A stretch of 64,000 nt of DNA from Candidatus Melainabacteria bacterium (GTDB lineage Bacteria > Cyanobacteriota > Vampirovibrionia > Gastranaerophilales > Gastranaerophilaceae). A program made the position numbers and the translations under genes. The first letter of the stretch is position 1. Every line of letters begins with the position of its first letter. Where the stretch lies: positions 55,124 to 119,123 of the forward strand of contig QHMG01000006.1 of NCBI GenBank assembly GCA_003258725.1, given 5' to 3'. Below the pieces are notes generated by a model, which ran no database searches, was not told where the DNA came from, and was given only the letters and a program-made list of their open reading frames with translations. Shown here one piece after another: positions 52,290 through 61,765 of the stretch.

Positions 52290-54152
52290 ATGATAAAGAA
52301 ATTCTTTATTCAAAATAAATTTTGTATAATACTTGCTCTTTTGGGTGCGATTCTTTTAACCTTGTTAACTCCTCATTTTTACGTAAAATCGGAGTATTGG
52401 CAAAACAAGTTAGTTTTGTCGGAAGAAGCGTTTATAAATTTAGGGTTTCATCAAACAACTTCTGATAATTTAAAAAATATTATAAGTATAACTAAATTTT
52501 CAAATATTGATAAAAATGTCGTGATAAATAAATTAAGTGACAGGTTTTATGAAATAAAATACAAATATCATTTTATTTTATACCCAAAAACAATGCAATT
52601 TGATGCGATAAGTTTTTATGCAAATTCAGAAAGCGAAGCTGTAATTGAATTTCCTTATAATATGAATGTTAAAAACTTTTTTATCAATAATGTAGATTTG
52701 TCTTCAAGTGTTATAAAGGAAACTGATGGCAGTTCTTTTTATATTTTTAAAATAAAAAAGGGAGAGAGTTATAGCATAAAATTTTTGGGTGAGGTTAATT
52801 CAAAAAATGTCAAATTGCTTGATAATATCAACCTATTGGCTTTGTTTTTAACTTATATTTTTTATAGCATATTTGCATTTTTTATTTTTAAAAATAGAAA
52901 ATCTGTCGCACATGAAATTAAAAACTTTTTTAAACAAAATAAGTTTTTGATTGTGTGGGGAGTTTTTGGCTTTATTGTTTGTATATTTTATGTTTTGAAG
53001 ATGCTAAAAGGCGTAAATTATTTGGCAATGAATAATATTTTTATGTCAATGGACACCAAAAATGTTATAAGAACTATTTGTTTTGGTACGGCTAGACAAT
53101 ACCATGCGTACGGATTTTTGCCATTTTATCCATTTTTTGATTCCTTAATTTTATTGACGAAAAATTTAACCTTAACCTTGTCTATAATTTACTCAGCGAT
53201 AATTACAATGACGGTTGGATTTGTTTATAAATCTGTAAAAATAATTTTGCCAAAATTCAAATTCTTACCTGTTGTACTAACTTTAATTTTCGCATTTAGT
53301 TATACAATAATGTTCAATGCTTTCGTTTTTGAATTTTATCCGATTACTGGGTTTTATCTGTCAATTTTAATTTATTTGAGCATAAGATTGCTCAATAAAG
53401 AAACGGTAAATTCAAGGGATTGGTTAGTTTTGACAATATTTTGCGCATTAACCTTTGGTGTTGCGTTTGTAAATATCGTAACTGCTTTAATTTTTATTGT
53501 TCCTATTTTGCTTGTAAAAGTGAATAAAAGGACTTGTCTTAAATTTTTGGTAATAACTTTTGCTTTTGTATTAGTGTTTGCTTCGTTTAAATCATTAACT
53601 AACGATTATCAATCTTTAAAAGTTTTGAATGTAAAAAATAATACCGCAGATATTTCTAGGTGGGTGAATAACGAAAATAGAAAAGATTTTGCAAAACAGG
53701 CTCTTTATATGCCGATGTTAGCAAATTACAAACTTGCGAATACAAACCTTATGAAAAGTTTCTGGGTTATGTTTGCGGGGCTTATTTTAATTTCAATTCT
53801 ATTACTGATGAAAAACAAAACTTCAAAAGGTGAAAAAGTTTTATATTTGGCTTTTTTGAGCGCATTAGCTTATAATATTTTAGCAATATATGTTTGGGAT
53901 AGCGTGGCGGGCTTTATGTTTGCGCAAAACCATTTTGCCTTATGGTTTGTTGTTTTTTCAAGTGCGTTAAAACTTTTTGAAGATAAATTAAATAAAAGAC
54001 AAATGACTGTGAATAATAATTTTATCAAATTTGTGCTGATAATGTTCTTGATTTTTGAAATTCCAGCAAACCTTTTGGGAGTATATGTAAATCATTTTGT
54101 TGCAGTAAAAAAATCACCTCTAACATCTTCTGTAATGGAGATTAAAAAGTGA
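52290..54152 (+). CDS. polytopic membrane protein, possible GT-C-type glycosyltransferase
   Basis: 620 residues. One N-terminal helix (about 12-32), an extracytoplasmic domain (about 35-175) rich in strands, then about ten further helices to the end. The stretch RTICFGTARQYHAYGFLPFY after helix 3 lies where GT-C enzymes place a catalytic loop, but I see no certain signature. Overlap by 4 bases with the UbiA-family gene suggests it uses or exports that enzyme's lipid-linked product. It could instead be a surface polysaccharide flippase or polymerase. A GAGGAG ribosome binding site precedes the ATG. Confidence 0.6.
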   Translation: MIKKFFIQNKFCIILALLGAILLTLLTPHFYVKSEYWQNKLVLSEEAFINLGFHQTTSDNLKNIISITKFSNIDKNVVINKLSDRFYEIKYKYHFILYPKTMQFDAISFYANSESEAVIEFPYNMNVKNFFINNVDLSSSVIKETDGSSFYIFKIKKGESYSIKFLGEVNSKNVKLLDNINLLALFLTYIFYSIFAFFIFKNRKSVAHEIKNFFKQNKFLIVWGVFGFIVCIFYVLKMLKGVNYLAMNNIFMSMDTKNVIRTICFGTARQYHAYGFLPFYPFFDSLILLTKNLTLTLSIIYSAIITMTVGFVYKSVKIILPKFKFLPVVLTLIFAFSYTIMFNAFVFEFYPITGFYLSILIYLSIRLLNKETVNSRDWLVLTIFCALTFGVAFVNIVTALIFIVPILLVKVNKRTCLKFLVITFAFVLVFASFKSLTNDYQSLKVLNVKNNTADISRWVNNENRKDFAKQALYMPMLANYKLANTNLMKSFWVMFAGLILISILLLMKNKTSKGEKVLYLAFLSALAYNILAIYVWDSVAGFMFAQNHFALWFVVFSSALKLFEDKLNKRQMTVNNNFIKFVLIMFLIFEIPANLLGVYVNHFVAVKKSPLTSSVMEIKK

Positions 54153-55003
54153 TTAAGAGTTTGTTTAAAGCCTTTAGGGTAAAACATTACCTAAAAAATA
54201 TAGTTGTGTTTATTCCGCTAGTTTTTTCATTAAAGTTTTCGGACTTGAAACTTACAACTCTTTCAATTGTTGCGTTTGTCGCATTTTCTTTAATAGCTTC
54301 TGCGGTTTATGTTTTTAATGATATTTTTGATGCAGAAAAAGATAAAATGCACCCAATCAAGAAAAATAGACCGATTGCAAGCGGTGAAATTAATGTTTCT
54401 TTGGCTTGGTGTGTATTTGTCATATTAACTTTATTCAGTTTTATTTTGGCGTTAGCAATAAATAAGTACGTATTTGCGAGTGTTTTCGCTTATCTTTTGC
54501 TAAACCTTTTGTATACGTATAAATTAAAAACAACCCCGATAGTTGATGTTGTTTGTATAGCATTTGGATTTATACTAAGAGTTTTGGCTGGCTGTGGGGC
54601 TATCTTGGTTGCACCGTCTTTGTTGGTAATATTACTTACATTTTTCACTTCGCTATTTTTTACCTTTGCAAAGCGAAAATTAGAATTTGCACTAATTTCT
54701 CAAAACAATTGCAGAGCTTCAATAAAGTGTTATAATGTGCGATTACTAAATCATCTTGTGCGAATTAATGCAATTTTATCCGTAGTTTTTTATGTTGCTT
54801 ATGTGCAATCTGTAAATGCTAATGCAAAATTTTTGATAATAAGTGCAATACCTTTTGCTATTTTGATTTTTAGATTGTTGTTTTTAACACATACGTCAAA
54901 AAACAACGACGATCCTGCAAATTTTATCTATAAAGACAAAACGACAAAAATTATTTTACTTCTTTATTTTGTAATCTTAGCACTTGTTTTGATTATTCAT
55001 TAA
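54149..55003 (+). CDS. UbiA-family transferase, decaprenyl-phosphate phosphoribosyltransferase-like
   Basis: 284 residues, about eight membrane helices. The first Asp motif, NDIFDAEKDKMHP followed by KKNRPIASG (about 69-91), is the form found in prenyl-phosphate phosphoribosyltransferases, which transfer phosphoribose from PRPP to a polyprenyl phosphate. In mycobacteria the product is converted to the arabinofuranose donor for cell wall glycans. LYTYKLKTTPIVDVV and FTFAKRKLEF also fit this branch. The start overlaps the preceding membrane protein by 4 bases (ATGA type). Protoheme or menaquinone prenyltransferase is a less likely alternative. Confidence 0.75.
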   Translation: MIKSLFKAFRVKHYLKNIVVFIPLVFSLKFSDLKLTTLSIVAFVAFSLIASAVYVFNDIFDAEKDKMHPIKKNRPIASGEINVSLAWCVFVILTLFSFILALAINKYVFASVFAYLLLNLLYTYKLKTTPIVDVVCIAFGFILRVLAGCGAILVAPSLLVILLTFFTSLFFTFAKRKLEFALISQNNCRASIKCYNVRLLNHLVRINAILSVVFYVAYVQSVNANAKFLIISAIPFAILIFRLLFLTHTSKNNDDPANFIYKDKTTKIILLLYFVILALVLIIH

Positions 55004-56285
55004 ATTCTTTAATCGCAAGTTCTACCCACTTTGCAAGAGTGTTCATGTTGTATGGTTTAGGCAAATAAATGTCAGAACCTGCATTAAGAATACTTTCTTT
55101 GCTATGATAAATTGATGTTGTAATAATTTTAATTTTAGGGTTATTTTTTTTGATTTTTTGACAAAATTCAAGTTCTTTCATCTCTTTGTCGTCACCTGTA
55201 TCAAGAATTACAAGAGCTGGGTTATAGCTTTCAATACTTTCTATTTTGTCAAAATTTACTGTTGAATAACCTTTTAAACCTAAAGCAGTTGCTAAAAGCA
55301 ATGATAATGCTTCATCTTGTTCTTTTATTACGATTTTATTATTAAATTCTTTTTGTACGACAGAGCCTGCTCCAGCAATTTTAGGGCGTTCTATTAAATA
55401 ACTTGAGGTATCTTTCTTTTTTGCCAAATTATACGCTTGATTTAATTCTTGAATGACATCTTCTGGAGAATTAAATTTTTTGATATCACTTGTAACTCCG
55501 CCTGTTGTTGCGTTTACAAAGTTGCAACGATGTTCTGAAAGTTCGTCACCGTTTAACATCATATAACCACGTTCAAGGTCGTGTTCGGAGTAGAATTTGT
55601 TTTTTACAGATTCAAATGCAAATGTCATAAATGAGGCGATTTTTTCAGCTTTTATCGGGCTAGTGAGGATTAAAAAGTCTCTATCTGTCAACAAACCTAA
55701 AAAGTCATTTTCATCTAATGCTGAATTAATTATTGCTGCAAAGGTCTGAAGCATTTTGTCTGAGGCTAATTCTGTATAAGTTTCCTTGTATCTGTAAAAA
55801 TTATCAATTCCCGTAACCAAGCAAGCCCAAGGACTTTTAGATGCTAGAACTCTTTTTATTGCCTTGTAACAATATTTTTTTGTTGGTAAATTTGTTTTTA
55901 CGTCTAAATTTGTTTCGTATTCACGTCTGATGTGGGCTTTAATTCTGATTTTGAATTCTTCTGAATTTACAGGCTCAGAGATAAAATCGTCTGCACCGCT
56001 TTCTAGAACTTTAATTTTATCTGTTGTTTCGGCTGATTTTGACATTGCAACGAGGATTGGTCTCATGTTGTAGGTTAAAAATCTTATGCGTTCGCAAAAA
56101 TCGCAAAGGCTTTCGTTGATACTGTCAGAAACAATGATTAAATCAGGCTCATTTGTTTGAATAAATTTTAGTGCAAGAGGTAGGTCTTTTATGATTTCAA
56201 CCGTGTTTGATGAATCCTCTAAAATCTTTTTATATTTTGTTGAAAGTTCTTTTCTAGTATCAATAATTAATGTTTTGGTGCGCAT
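54993..56285 (-). CDS. response regulator: REC, degenerate GGDEF, REC
   Basis: 430 residues. The first receiver domain (about 1-118) has PDLIIVSDS, where the usual phospho-Asp position is Ser with an Asp next to it, so phosphorylation is doubtful. The middle (about 130-295) has GGDEF-domain shape but LLTDRDFLIL replaces the GG(D/E)EF signature, so it should not make c-di-GMP. The second receiver (about 315-428) has LVILDTGDD with the Asp and a YLPKPYN Lys-Pro, and looks functional. It overlaps the upstream kinase gene by 19 bases, so that kinase is its likely partner. Confidence 0.85.
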   Translation of the reverse strand: MRTKTLIIDTRKELSTKYKKILEDSSNTVEIIKDLPLALKFIQTNEPDLIIVSDSINESLCDFCERIRFLTYNMRPILVAMSKSAETTDKIKVLESGADDFISEPVNSEEFKIRIKAHIRREYETNLDVKTNLPTKKYCYKAIKRVLASKSPWACLVTGIDNFYRYKETYTELASDKMLQTFAAIINSALDENDFLGLLTDRDFLILTSPIKAEKIASFMTFAFESVKNKFYSEHDLERGYMMLNGDELSEHRCNFVNATTGGVTSDIKKFNSPEDVIQELNQAYNLAKKKDTSSYLIERPKIAGAGSVVQKEFNNKIVIKEQDEALSLLLATALGLKGYSTVNFDKIESIESYNPALVILDTGDDKEMKELEFCQKIKKNNPKIKIITTSIYHSKESILNAGSDIYLPKPYNMNTLAKWVELAIKEFNE

Positions 56286-56995
56286 TTTGCCCTCGCTTGA
56301 TTTTCAATGTCACCAATTGGCATAAGTACCTCAAAAGTTGTACCATTTTCAGAACTTTCTACGTTAATTTTTCCGTTCATGTTTTCAACAAGGTTCTTAG
56401 TTATAAATAATCCTAGCCCAGAGCCTTGTACCTCACGAGTTAGAGGATTATCAATTCTTGAAAATTTTTCAAAAATTCTTTCTTTGTCATCATCTTTTAT
56501 ACCAACTCCGTGATCAATAATTTTTATTGAAACAAAGTTGTTTGGCGCAAAATCAGTCTTAATCCTAACTTCAGAACCTTGTTTTGAATATTTGCAGGCG
56601 TTTTCAACAAGATTTATAATTATTTGTTGAAAATTATTGTTATCAACCACAATTGGCGGAAGTTTTTCATTAAACTCTGTCACGATTTTGTGAGTTTTAT
56701 ACTGTTGTTGAACAATCGGAATTACCGCTTTTATTGAACTATTAGCTGAAACACTCTTATAAACATAGTTTTCTTTGCTTTGAACTTTAGAAACTGCCAG
56801 AACATTTTCAACAAGTTTAATCAAACGATTTGATTGTTCTTCAATAATTTTTAAAAACTGCTTTTTGCTATCATCATCAAGCATATCCCAAGAAGAAAGC
56901 ATCGTTTGAGCAAACCCTCTAATGCTTGTCAAAGGTGTTCTTAACTCGTGAGAAACTGTTGATATAAAATCGTGTTGTGATTGTTTTTCGCTCAT
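56267..56995 (-). CDS. soluble histidine kinase (HisKA-HATPase only)
   Basis: 242 residues with no membrane helix or sensor domain. Phospho-acceptor His in FISTVSHELRTPLTSIRGFA (about residue 17), N box LVENACKYS, G1 DHGVGI, F box and G2 GSGLGLF are intact. It must receive its signal by protein contact or be missing an upstream sensor; no such gene precedes it within the next frame. It overlaps the REC-GGDEF-REC gene by 19 bases. Confidence 0.92.
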   Translation of the reverse strand: MSEKQSQHDFISTVSHELRTPLTSIRGFAQTMLSSWDMLDDDSKKQFLKIIEEQSNRLIKLVENVLAVSKVQSKENYVYKSVSANSSIKAVIPIVQQQYKTHKIVTEFNEKLPPIVVDNNNFQQIIINLVENACKYSKQGSEVRIKTDFAPNNFVSIKIIDHGVGIKDDDKERIFEKFSRIDNPLTREVQGSGLGLFITKNLVENMNGKINVESSENGTTFEVLMPIGDIENQARAKCAPKH

Positions 56996-57050
56996 ATTTT
57001 AATTATATAGCTTTATTTTAAATTTCTTTTAAAACTTAAGATTTTTATAA

Positions 57051-57920
57051 TTATTTGATTACATTTACGTAAACAGAACGAGTGCAAACGCTAATTTCTT
57101 TGCCGTCTAAGGCTTTTTTCATATCTTCAATATAATTGTTGACAGTTTCTTCGTCAAAGTATTTCAAAAATCGTTCTTTAATGGTTGGTTTATCAGGCGC
57201 AGGAGGTGCTACAAACCATTGTTCAACCATTTTTGCATTGGCAACGTAAGTTGAAGGAATAATATCCGCATCAACGGTTCCATCAGAAAATCCAGCTTTT
57301 TCAAAATTTTGGGCTAATGTATTTTCATCGAAATTGCACAAAGAATCCTCCATATTGGTCATAAAATCATCTTCTGCTTTTTTAAATTTCTCATAATTTC
57401 TGATTTCTTCTGGTGTAGTTAACTCCCAATATCTTGTGTTTGAGCGAATAATTGGTTCAAAACAGCAGAAATGACCACCTTTTTTAAGGATTCTATAAAT
57501 TTCATTAATTGCGGGTTGCTTGTCGACAATGTGAACTAAAACAGAACGCATCATTGCTGTATCAACTGAATTATCAGGTAGTGGAATTTTTTCAGCTGGA
57601 CATTGCAACATTTCATAACCTTGAGTTATTCCTTGTTCTTTCAAAAATTTTTCGCAACTATCAAGACAGTCTTTAAATTTGTCAGAAAATATAATTTTTC
57701 CCGTACCGTTAAGTTGTTCTAGTGCTTTAAATGCTAACAAGCCTGTGCCTGTACCAATATCAATAATTGTTTGGTTGGGTTTTATATTTGCTCTTAAAAG
57801 CACATTATCTCGAACAACTGCTAACCAATTCATAGTTTGTTGTTGCATTTCCGGCGTTAAAAATGAAAAACGAGTTTCCATAAGCCATTGTGTCCAGTTT
57901 TTGCATATATCTCTATTCAT
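57051..57920 (-). CDS. class I SAM-dependent methyltransferase
   Basis: 289 residues. Motif I IIDIGTGTGLLAF (about 52-64), a motif II-like acidic region IIFSDKFKDC, and motif III MRSVLVHIVDK with KKGGHFCCFEP (post III) define a Rossmann methyltransferase of the UbiE/COQ5-like group. The substrate is unknown. It begins 56 bases after tsaB and may be the last gene of that unit, though the gap leaves room for a separate promoter. Confidence 0.88.
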   Translation of the reverse strand: MNRDICKNWTQWLMETRFSFLTPEMQQQTMNWLAVVRDNVLLRANIKPNQTIIDIGTGTGLLAFKALEQLNGTGKIIFSDKFKDCLDSCEKFLKEQGITQGYEMLQCPAEKIPLPDNSVDTAMMRSVLVHIVDKQPAINEIYRILKKGGHFCCFEPIIRSNTRYWELTTPEEIRNYEKFKKAEDDFMTNMEDSLCNFDENTLAQNFEKAGFSDGTVDADIIPSTYVANAKMVEQWFVAPPAPDKPTIKERFLKYFDEETVNNYIEDMKKALDGKEISVCTRSVYVNVIK

Positions 57921-57975
57921 AATGCGTCTATTTTACTAGATAAATCAGTTTATTTGAATACTTTGTGTGGTGGAA

Positions 57976-58608
57976 TTATTTACCAAATACAGGTGGCGGT
58001 TGAATGTATAGTGGGGTAAGCATACGCCAATCAGTTGTTAGCTCATTTTTACGTTCATTAACAATGCTGATTAAAATTTCTGCTAAATTTGCATTTAGTG
58101 TTGTGTAAGACACAATATCGTCAGTAACTTCAGAGAAAATTTTGTACATATTATCATCACAAATTACTGAATATTCATCAGCTTTAATCATTTCTTTTAC
58201 ATCATCAATTGCAATAGCGCCTAAAACTTCCTCGTCCCAAACGTAAGCCATGTTTTTTCTTGCATCAAGCAATACCAAAGGTTTTTTGCCAGTTCTTTTT
58301 ACCCTTGATAAAATTTCTAAAGAAGAAACACCCAAAACCTTGCAACCTAATTGTTGCGCCATTACTCTTGCAACTGTTGTGCATGCTCTAATTCCTGTAA
58401 AACTTCCTGGACCAACATTTGTAGCTATTTCTGTAATGTCTTGAGGGGTTAAATTATTTTCTTTTAAAAGTTCTGTAATTGACGACATTAAGTATGTTGA
58501 ATGATAAGTAGAGCCTTTGTTTTCCAAAACTTTTGTGCCTAAAAGGTTGTATCCATCGGCTAAACCTATATATGTTTTATCTAAACTTGTATCAAAAGTT
58601 AATAACAT
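57976..58608 (-). CDS. tsaB: tRNA t6A modification protein TsaB
   Basis: 210 residues. LLTFDTSLDKTYIGLADG at the start, the GPGSFTGIRACTTVARVM motif (about 69-86) and VLLDARKNMAYVWDEE are TsaB hallmarks. TsaB works with TsaD and TsaE to make N6-threonylcarbamoyladenosine in tRNA. It overlaps the tsaE end by 10 bases, a common pairing. tsaD is not here. Confidence 0.96.
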   Translation of the reverse strand: MLLTFDTSLDKTYIGLADGYNLLGTKVLENKGSTYHSTYLMSSITELLKENNLTPQDITEIATNVGPGSFTGIRACTTVARVMAQQLGCKVLGVSSLEILSRVKRTGKKPLVLLDARKNMAYVWDEEVLGAIAIDDVKEMIKADEYSVICDDNMYKIFSEVTDDIVSYTTLNANLAEILISIVNERKNELTTDWRMLTPLYIQPPPVFGK

Positions 58609-59072
58609 TTTTTTAATTCCTCAAGAATTTTTGATTCTTTTTCTCCATAAGCTGTAAATGAGTATTTACGGCTGTCGTTGGCTTCATAAGTTACGTTAAT
58701 TTCAAGTCTGTTGAACGGTATTTCATCTTGTGAAAATTCAGCCCATTCAACAAATGTCAAAATTTTCCCTTCAGAATATTCACGCAATTCATCGCAAATA
58801 GTTTTCACACCAACATTTTCAAGTCGGTACAAATCAAAGTGATAAATTGGTAATTTACCGCTATGATATTCGTTTAAAATTACGAAGCTAGGGCTTGTAA
58901 CGTGTTCTTTTACGTTTAATTTGTCTGCAACAAGTTTTACAAAGGCTGTTTTTCCAGCGCCAATTTCGCCAAACAGATTTACAAAACAACCATTTTCAAC
59001 AAGTTTTGCAAAGTTTGTTGCTAAATTTTCGGTGTCATTTAATGAATTGCAAATTACTTCAAAAGTTTTCAT
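58599..59072 (-). CDS. tsaE: tRNA t6A modification ATPase TsaE
   Basis: 157 residues. Walker A GEIGAGKTAFVKLVADKL (about 36-53), TSPSFVILNEYHSGKLPIYH and HFDLYRL are typical; LTFVEWAEF holds the Walker B Glu-Trp. TsaE drives the TsaBDE catalytic cycle. It lies 2 bases after the diguanylate cyclase stop, so c-di-GMP and tRNA genes share this transcript. Confidence 0.96.
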   Translation of the reverse strand: MKTFEVICNSLNDTENLATNFAKLVENGCFVNLFGEIGAGKTAFVKLVADKLNVKEHVTSPSFVILNEYHSGKLPIYHFDLYRLENVGVKTICDELREYSEGKILTFVEWAEFSQDEIPFNRLEINVTYEANDSRKYSFTAYGEKESKILEELKKCY

Positions 59073-59074
59073 GT

Positions 59075-60544
59075 CTAGCCTCTGTTGATGATAACCTTGT
59101 TTCTGCCGTGTTCTTTTGCAAAGTACAAGGCTTTATCGGCTTTTGTATACAATTGTTGAGGTTCGTCGCCTTCCTTGTATTGGTAAACGCCAACACTAAT
59201 TGTAACTTGAATTTCGCTAATCTTAGCATCTTTAACGTGAGTTAAATCAACGTGTTTTGCTTCAACAGCGGATCTCAAACGTTGAGCTACGCTACCTGCT
59301 TCTTCAAGTTTTGTATAAGGAAGTAGAATTGCAAATTCTTCACCACCGTATCTAGAAGGAATATCAGATTCACGAACTTGTGTTTTAATAATTTCTGCAA
59401 CATTTTTCAAAACTTCATCCCCAACAGCGTGACCGTAGCTATCGTTAACCTTTTTGAAGAAGTCGATATCTAACATGATTGCGCATAATGGGTGTCCTTG
59501 ACGTTTTGCAGTTGCAACAGCTTGTTTTAAGCGAACTTCAAATTGACGACGGTTGTTCAATCCAGTCAATGCGTCTAATGTTGCGTGTTGCAATACTTCT
59601 GCATACATATTTGCACGTTGGATTGTGATTGAAGATTGTTTTGTTAATTGATCTAGATAATCAATTTCTCTTTGAGATAACTTATCAACGTGGCTGTGAG
59701 CAACGATACCGCCTAAAATTGATGAATCTGCAGCAACAAGAGGGAAAATACCAATTTTGTTATCTTCTGTCAAGGTGTAAGATGTGTCAGCTGACATGTT
59801 GTTCACCATTTCAAGAATTTTTGTATCTCTGCAAGCCAATGGCCATACTAATTTGAATTCTCCGTCTTGTTTTAAGAAGATGTAAATTAAATGATCTGAA
59901 ATAAATTTATCAATCATTTCACCAATAAGTGGAATGATGTAGTTCAAATCGTATTGAGTTTCGATAATTTTTGCAATGTTCTTCATTGATTCGTGGAAGT
60001 CAATGTTTGCTTGCATCTTATCGGCTAAAACTTTGTTTTGGATTTTTAAAGAAATTTGGTAAGCTGAAATAATCAATGCTTTAAAGAAGTCGATAGTCAA
60101 TACATCAGAAATTGCTAAGTTGATAATAAGCTCAATTAAACCGTAAGGAGTTTCGCCCTTCATTAATGGGAACAAAATTGTATTTTTACGAGCGCTGATG
60201 TACTTGTTAATGTTCCAAAAGTCCTTGATGTTAATACTGTTGTCGTTAATCAAAAAGTCGTCATATTTTGAAGTTTTGACTACTTGATATAACTTTTCTG
60301 TATATTCTTTGTCGTGAATTTCGTCAATTACAATCCAGCTTTTTGCGTAATCACGAAGTGTTTGCGTATTTTCATCATAAATATAGATGTTCAAGTTTTC
60401 AAGATTAATCATTCCTCTGAAAGATTCAGAAAGTGATTCAATAATATCCGCAGGGTCAGAGTGTTGTGTCAATCCGATTGACACATTAGATAAAAAGTTT
60501 AATTCTTTTGAGTTGCTACTTTCTGTTTCAAAAGATTCGCTCAT
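59075..60544 (-). CDS. diguanylate cyclase with GAF-like sensor region
   Basis: 489 residues without membrane helices. Two GAF-like domains fill about 20-315; the GGDEF domain (about 320-488) has ALTGLNNRRQFE, LDIDFFKKVNDSYGHAVGDE, SRYGGEEFAILLPY and an I-site RESD five residues before GGEEF. It should synthesise c-di-GMP with product inhibition. It is the gene after the HDOD protein (15-base gap), making a signalling unit. Confidence 0.93.
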   Translation of the reverse strand: MSESFETESSNSKELNFLSNVSIGLTQHSDPADIIESLSESFRGMINLENLNIYIYDENTQTLRDYAKSWIVIDEIHDKEYTEKLYQVVKTSKYDDFLINDNSINIKDFWNINKYISARKNTILFPLMKGETPYGLIELIINLAISDVLTIDFFKALIISAYQISLKIQNKVLADKMQANIDFHESMKNIAKIIETQYDLNYIIPLIGEMIDKFISDHLIYIFLKQDGEFKLVWPLACRDTKILEMVNNMSADTSYTLTEDNKIGIFPLVAADSSILGGIVAHSHVDKLSQREIDYLDQLTKQSSITIQRANMYAEVLQHATLDALTGLNNRRQFEVRLKQAVATAKRQGHPLCAIMLDIDFFKKVNDSYGHAVGDEVLKNVAEIIKTQVRESDIPSRYGGEEFAILLPYTKLEEAGSVAQRLRSAVEAKHVDLTHVKDAKISEIQVTISVGVYQYKEGDEPQQLYTKADKALYFAKEHGRNKVIINRG

Positions 60545-60559
60545 TTCCTACCCTTTCAA

Positions 60560-61741
60560 CTATTCAAAAAAATTGTTAATATCGTTTATATTTTTTGCGA
60601 TGTCAACAAGTTCATTATAAACATCTATTATATTGTCACCCGAAATATTTAAATTTTCAAGTATATCTAAAGGAATGTTATCAATATTTAAGTTTTTGTT
60701 ACTCATTATTGTTGAAACTAAACAGTTTGCAACGTAAACAATGCTACATTCTTTTTTATACCTTTCGCTTGCGTTCGGATTGTGGTGATATGTGATGATG
60801 TCACAAAAAATTTCTGGTAAATTCCACGAATAAGCCACCATATTCGCAATTTCACAATGGTTTAAACCACATTCTTGTTCTTCTTTTTGTAAAAGCTCTT
60901 TGTCTGTTTCATATTCTTGAGAGCAAACATTTGAATAATTTTCCCAATCGTATTGTGCGAAAATTATTTTGCCGATGTCGTGCAAAAATACTGCGGAAAA
61001 AATGTCCTCATTTGTATTCAAGACCGTTTTTTTTGATAACATTCTTGAGGCGGTTGCTGTTAGTAAAGAATGTTTCCAAAAGTTTTTGTAATCAAAAGTT
61101 TTGTTGCCTTTTGGTGAAAACATCTTGAAAATACTAGCTGATAAAATTACCCCTTTAACTGTTGTAAAGCCTAAAATAATTATGGCTTGATGAATTGTAG
61201 AAATTTGTTTTGGAAAACCGTAGTATGCAGAATTAACTAGCTTTAAAACTCTTGCAGTAAGCCCGATATCGTTAGAAATTATTTTTGATAAATCAGCAAC
61301 AGATGCATTTTTATCCTGCATAATTTCAATGGATTTTGTGATAATTTCTGGCAATGACGGAATGTTTTTAATTTTTTCTGTCATATAAGAAAGTTTTTTG
61401 TCAGAAAATAATTCTTGAGGTTTTGAGGTCTTTTCAAGACTGATAATTTCAATTTTTATACGATTAAATTCATCTTTAATCCAATCTAAAAAGTCTTTAT
61501 TTTTGCTGATTACATCGTAATTTGCAATAATTAAACGGTCTGTGTTTCCAAAACTTTCGCTCATAATGTTTAACAAAACAGGCTTGAAATCATCACGAGT
61601 ACTTGTTTCTGTATAAATATAACTCAATTCTATTTGGTGAGCCTTACAGAAATTTTTAATATCAGCAACTTGTTTTGAAATTTCTTCAGTCGCTGTTTTT
61701 TCATTTAATTCATAACTACATGTATATGCGATAGTTTTCAA
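60560..61741 (-). CDS. HDOD-domain protein with degenerate serine-recombinase-like N-terminus
   Basis: 393 residues. Residues 1-105 follow a serine recombinase catalytic domain: MKTIAYTCSYE, then FCKAHQIELSYIYTE, LIIANYDVISKNKDFLDWI and IEIISLEK. The catalytic Ser of YxRVS is replaced (Y-T-C-S-Y) and the LDRLSR arginines are Val and Lys, so it should be inactive. Residues 120-330 are an HDOD domain with IPSLPEIITKSIEIM, VLKLVNSAYYGFPKQI, LHDIGKIIFAQ and ITYHHNP. HDOD domains are usually signalling modules. The start is TTG (61741) with a poor ribosome binding site; see the TPR gene for the unusual junction. Confidence 0.88.
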   Translation of the reverse strand: MKTIAYTCSYELNEKTATEEISKQVADIKNFCKAHQIELSYIYTETSTRDDFKPVLLNIMSESFGNTDRLIIANYDVISKNKDFLDWIKDEFNRIKIEIISLEKTSKPQELFSDKKLSYMTEKIKNIPSLPEIITKSIEIMQDKNASVADLSKIISNDIGLTARVLKLVNSAYYGFPKQISTIHQAIIILGFTTVKGVILSASIFKMFSPKGNKTFDYKNFWKHSLLTATASRMLSKKTVLNTNEDIFSAVFLHDIGKIIFAQYDWENYSNVCSQEYETDKELLQKEEQECGLNHCEIANMVAYSWNLPEIFCDIITYHHNPNASERYKKECSIVYVANCLVSTIMSNKNLNIDNIPLDILENLNISGDNIIDVYNELVDIAKNINDINNFFE

Positions 61742-61765
61742 TGCGTGTATCCGTTTTCTTAGCCA

